Origin: JANNMJ01 sp031425525
GTDB taxonomy: Bacteria > Bacteroidota > Bacteroidia > Cytophagales > Hymenobacteraceae
Assembly: GCA_031425525.1 (NCBI GenBank)
Contig: JANPJM010000083.1
Location: 1 to 64,000, forward strand
Length of the DNA stretch: 64,000 nucleotides
Direction of reading: 5' to 3'
The notes beneath the pieces are model-generated. The model was not told the origin of the DNA. It made no database searches and worked only from the letters and a program-made list of their open reading frames with translations. The number at the start of each line of letters is the position of its first letter. The first letter of the stretch is position 1. A program made the position numbers and the translations under genes. Shown here one piece after another: positions 63,862 to 64,000 of this stretch.

Positions 63862-64000
63862 GTACCTCCACGCTTCAGCAGGCGGTAGAACATACGCCTT
63901 GCGTCGCCGATCAGTGGAAGGATGGGCTGAAGGCCTTGAAAGGGGAACATCGCAGCGCCATCGACCTGAAGAAGCCGCAGCTTCGGGGCGGCAGCCTGGA
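63858..64000 (+). CDS. partner of the AAA ATPase, cut by the window end
   Basis: The ATG at 63858 overlaps the ATPase stop by four bases (ATGA). Only 47 codons are in the window: MSTSTLQQAVEHTPCVADQW, then KDGLKALKGEHRSAIDLKKP and QLRGGSLD. The Q-L-R-G-G-S-L-D end resembles small proteins found behind AAA ATPases in other genomes, but the function cannot be named from this piece. Tight coupling argues that it works with the ATPase. Confidence 0.75.
   Translation, partial: MSTSTLQQAVEHTPCVADQWKDGLKALKGEHRSAIDLKKPQLRGGSL

Overview
The window is a G+C-rich stretch (roughly 60-65% in lines counted by hand) of a Bacteroidota chromosome. The evidence is repeated TAnnTTTG-type -7 promoter boxes, almost no Shine-Dalgarno sequences, several secreted proteins with C-terminal type IX secretion (T9SS) sorting domains, a DUF4270 lipoprotein between a short glycogen synthase and glmS, and an rpsU-xerC-hpf cluster. 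High G+C plus these traits suggests a Hymenobacter-like member of Cytophagales; that placement is inference.

Layout. 0-7.6 kb: tRNA-His, dihydroorotase, a DEAD-box RNA helicase, a NeuD-like acyltransferase, metK, then hpf, xerC and rpsU on the minus strand. 7.8-24.8 kb: four large T9SS cargo proteins, interleaved with a cysE-cysK cysteine pair, a WYL-type regulator divergent from a small protein, and a lipoprotein. 24.9-37.2 kb: uvrB, a large hybrid histidine kinase, a TPR-type histidine kinase with a LytTR response regulator, a prolyl oligopeptidase and a carboxypeptidase-regulatory-like protein. 37.5-39.6 kb: a TonB-C protein, a HAD nucleotidase and a TlpA-like thioredoxin. 39.6-41.6 kb: an A+T-rich island holding one gene, a TIR domain joined to a histidine-specific (EgtD-like) methyltransferase domain, beside the broken tail of a short-chain dehydrogenase gene. 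41.6-55 kb: housekeeping and envelope genes (P5C dehydrogenase, PAP2, LD-carboxypeptidase, DUF2807 protein, 6-phosphogluconolactonase, glmS, DUF4270, glycogen synthase, panC, SbtA-like permease). 55.2-61.1 kb: a complete RND efflux operon (adaptor, permease, outer membrane factor). 61.2-64 kb: a repeat-rich stretch, a gene with an in-frame stop, and an AAA ATPase overlapping a partner gene that runs off the window.

How genes work together: cysE supplies O-acetylserine to cysK; the TPR kinase probably signals to the adjacent LytTR regulator; the three RND genes form one tripartite pump; glycogen synthase, DUF4270 and glmS run as a minus-strand group divergent from panC.

Most unusual: (i) the lone TIR-methyltransferase fusion, the best candidate for an undescribed single-gene defence or signalling system; (ii) the terminal AAA ATPase/partner pair, whose ATPase gene has an A+T-rich centre and G+C-rich ends; (iii) two unrelated 42-bp tandem arrays sharing a period, internal inverted repeats and a GGTACC core, plus a 21-bp array; (iv) a 13-C tract that splits the signal peptide reading frame of a T9SS protein; (v) a 60-bp palindromic element inserted in frame into the start of the outer membrane factor gene. 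Many intergenic gaps are filled with nested palindromic repeats.
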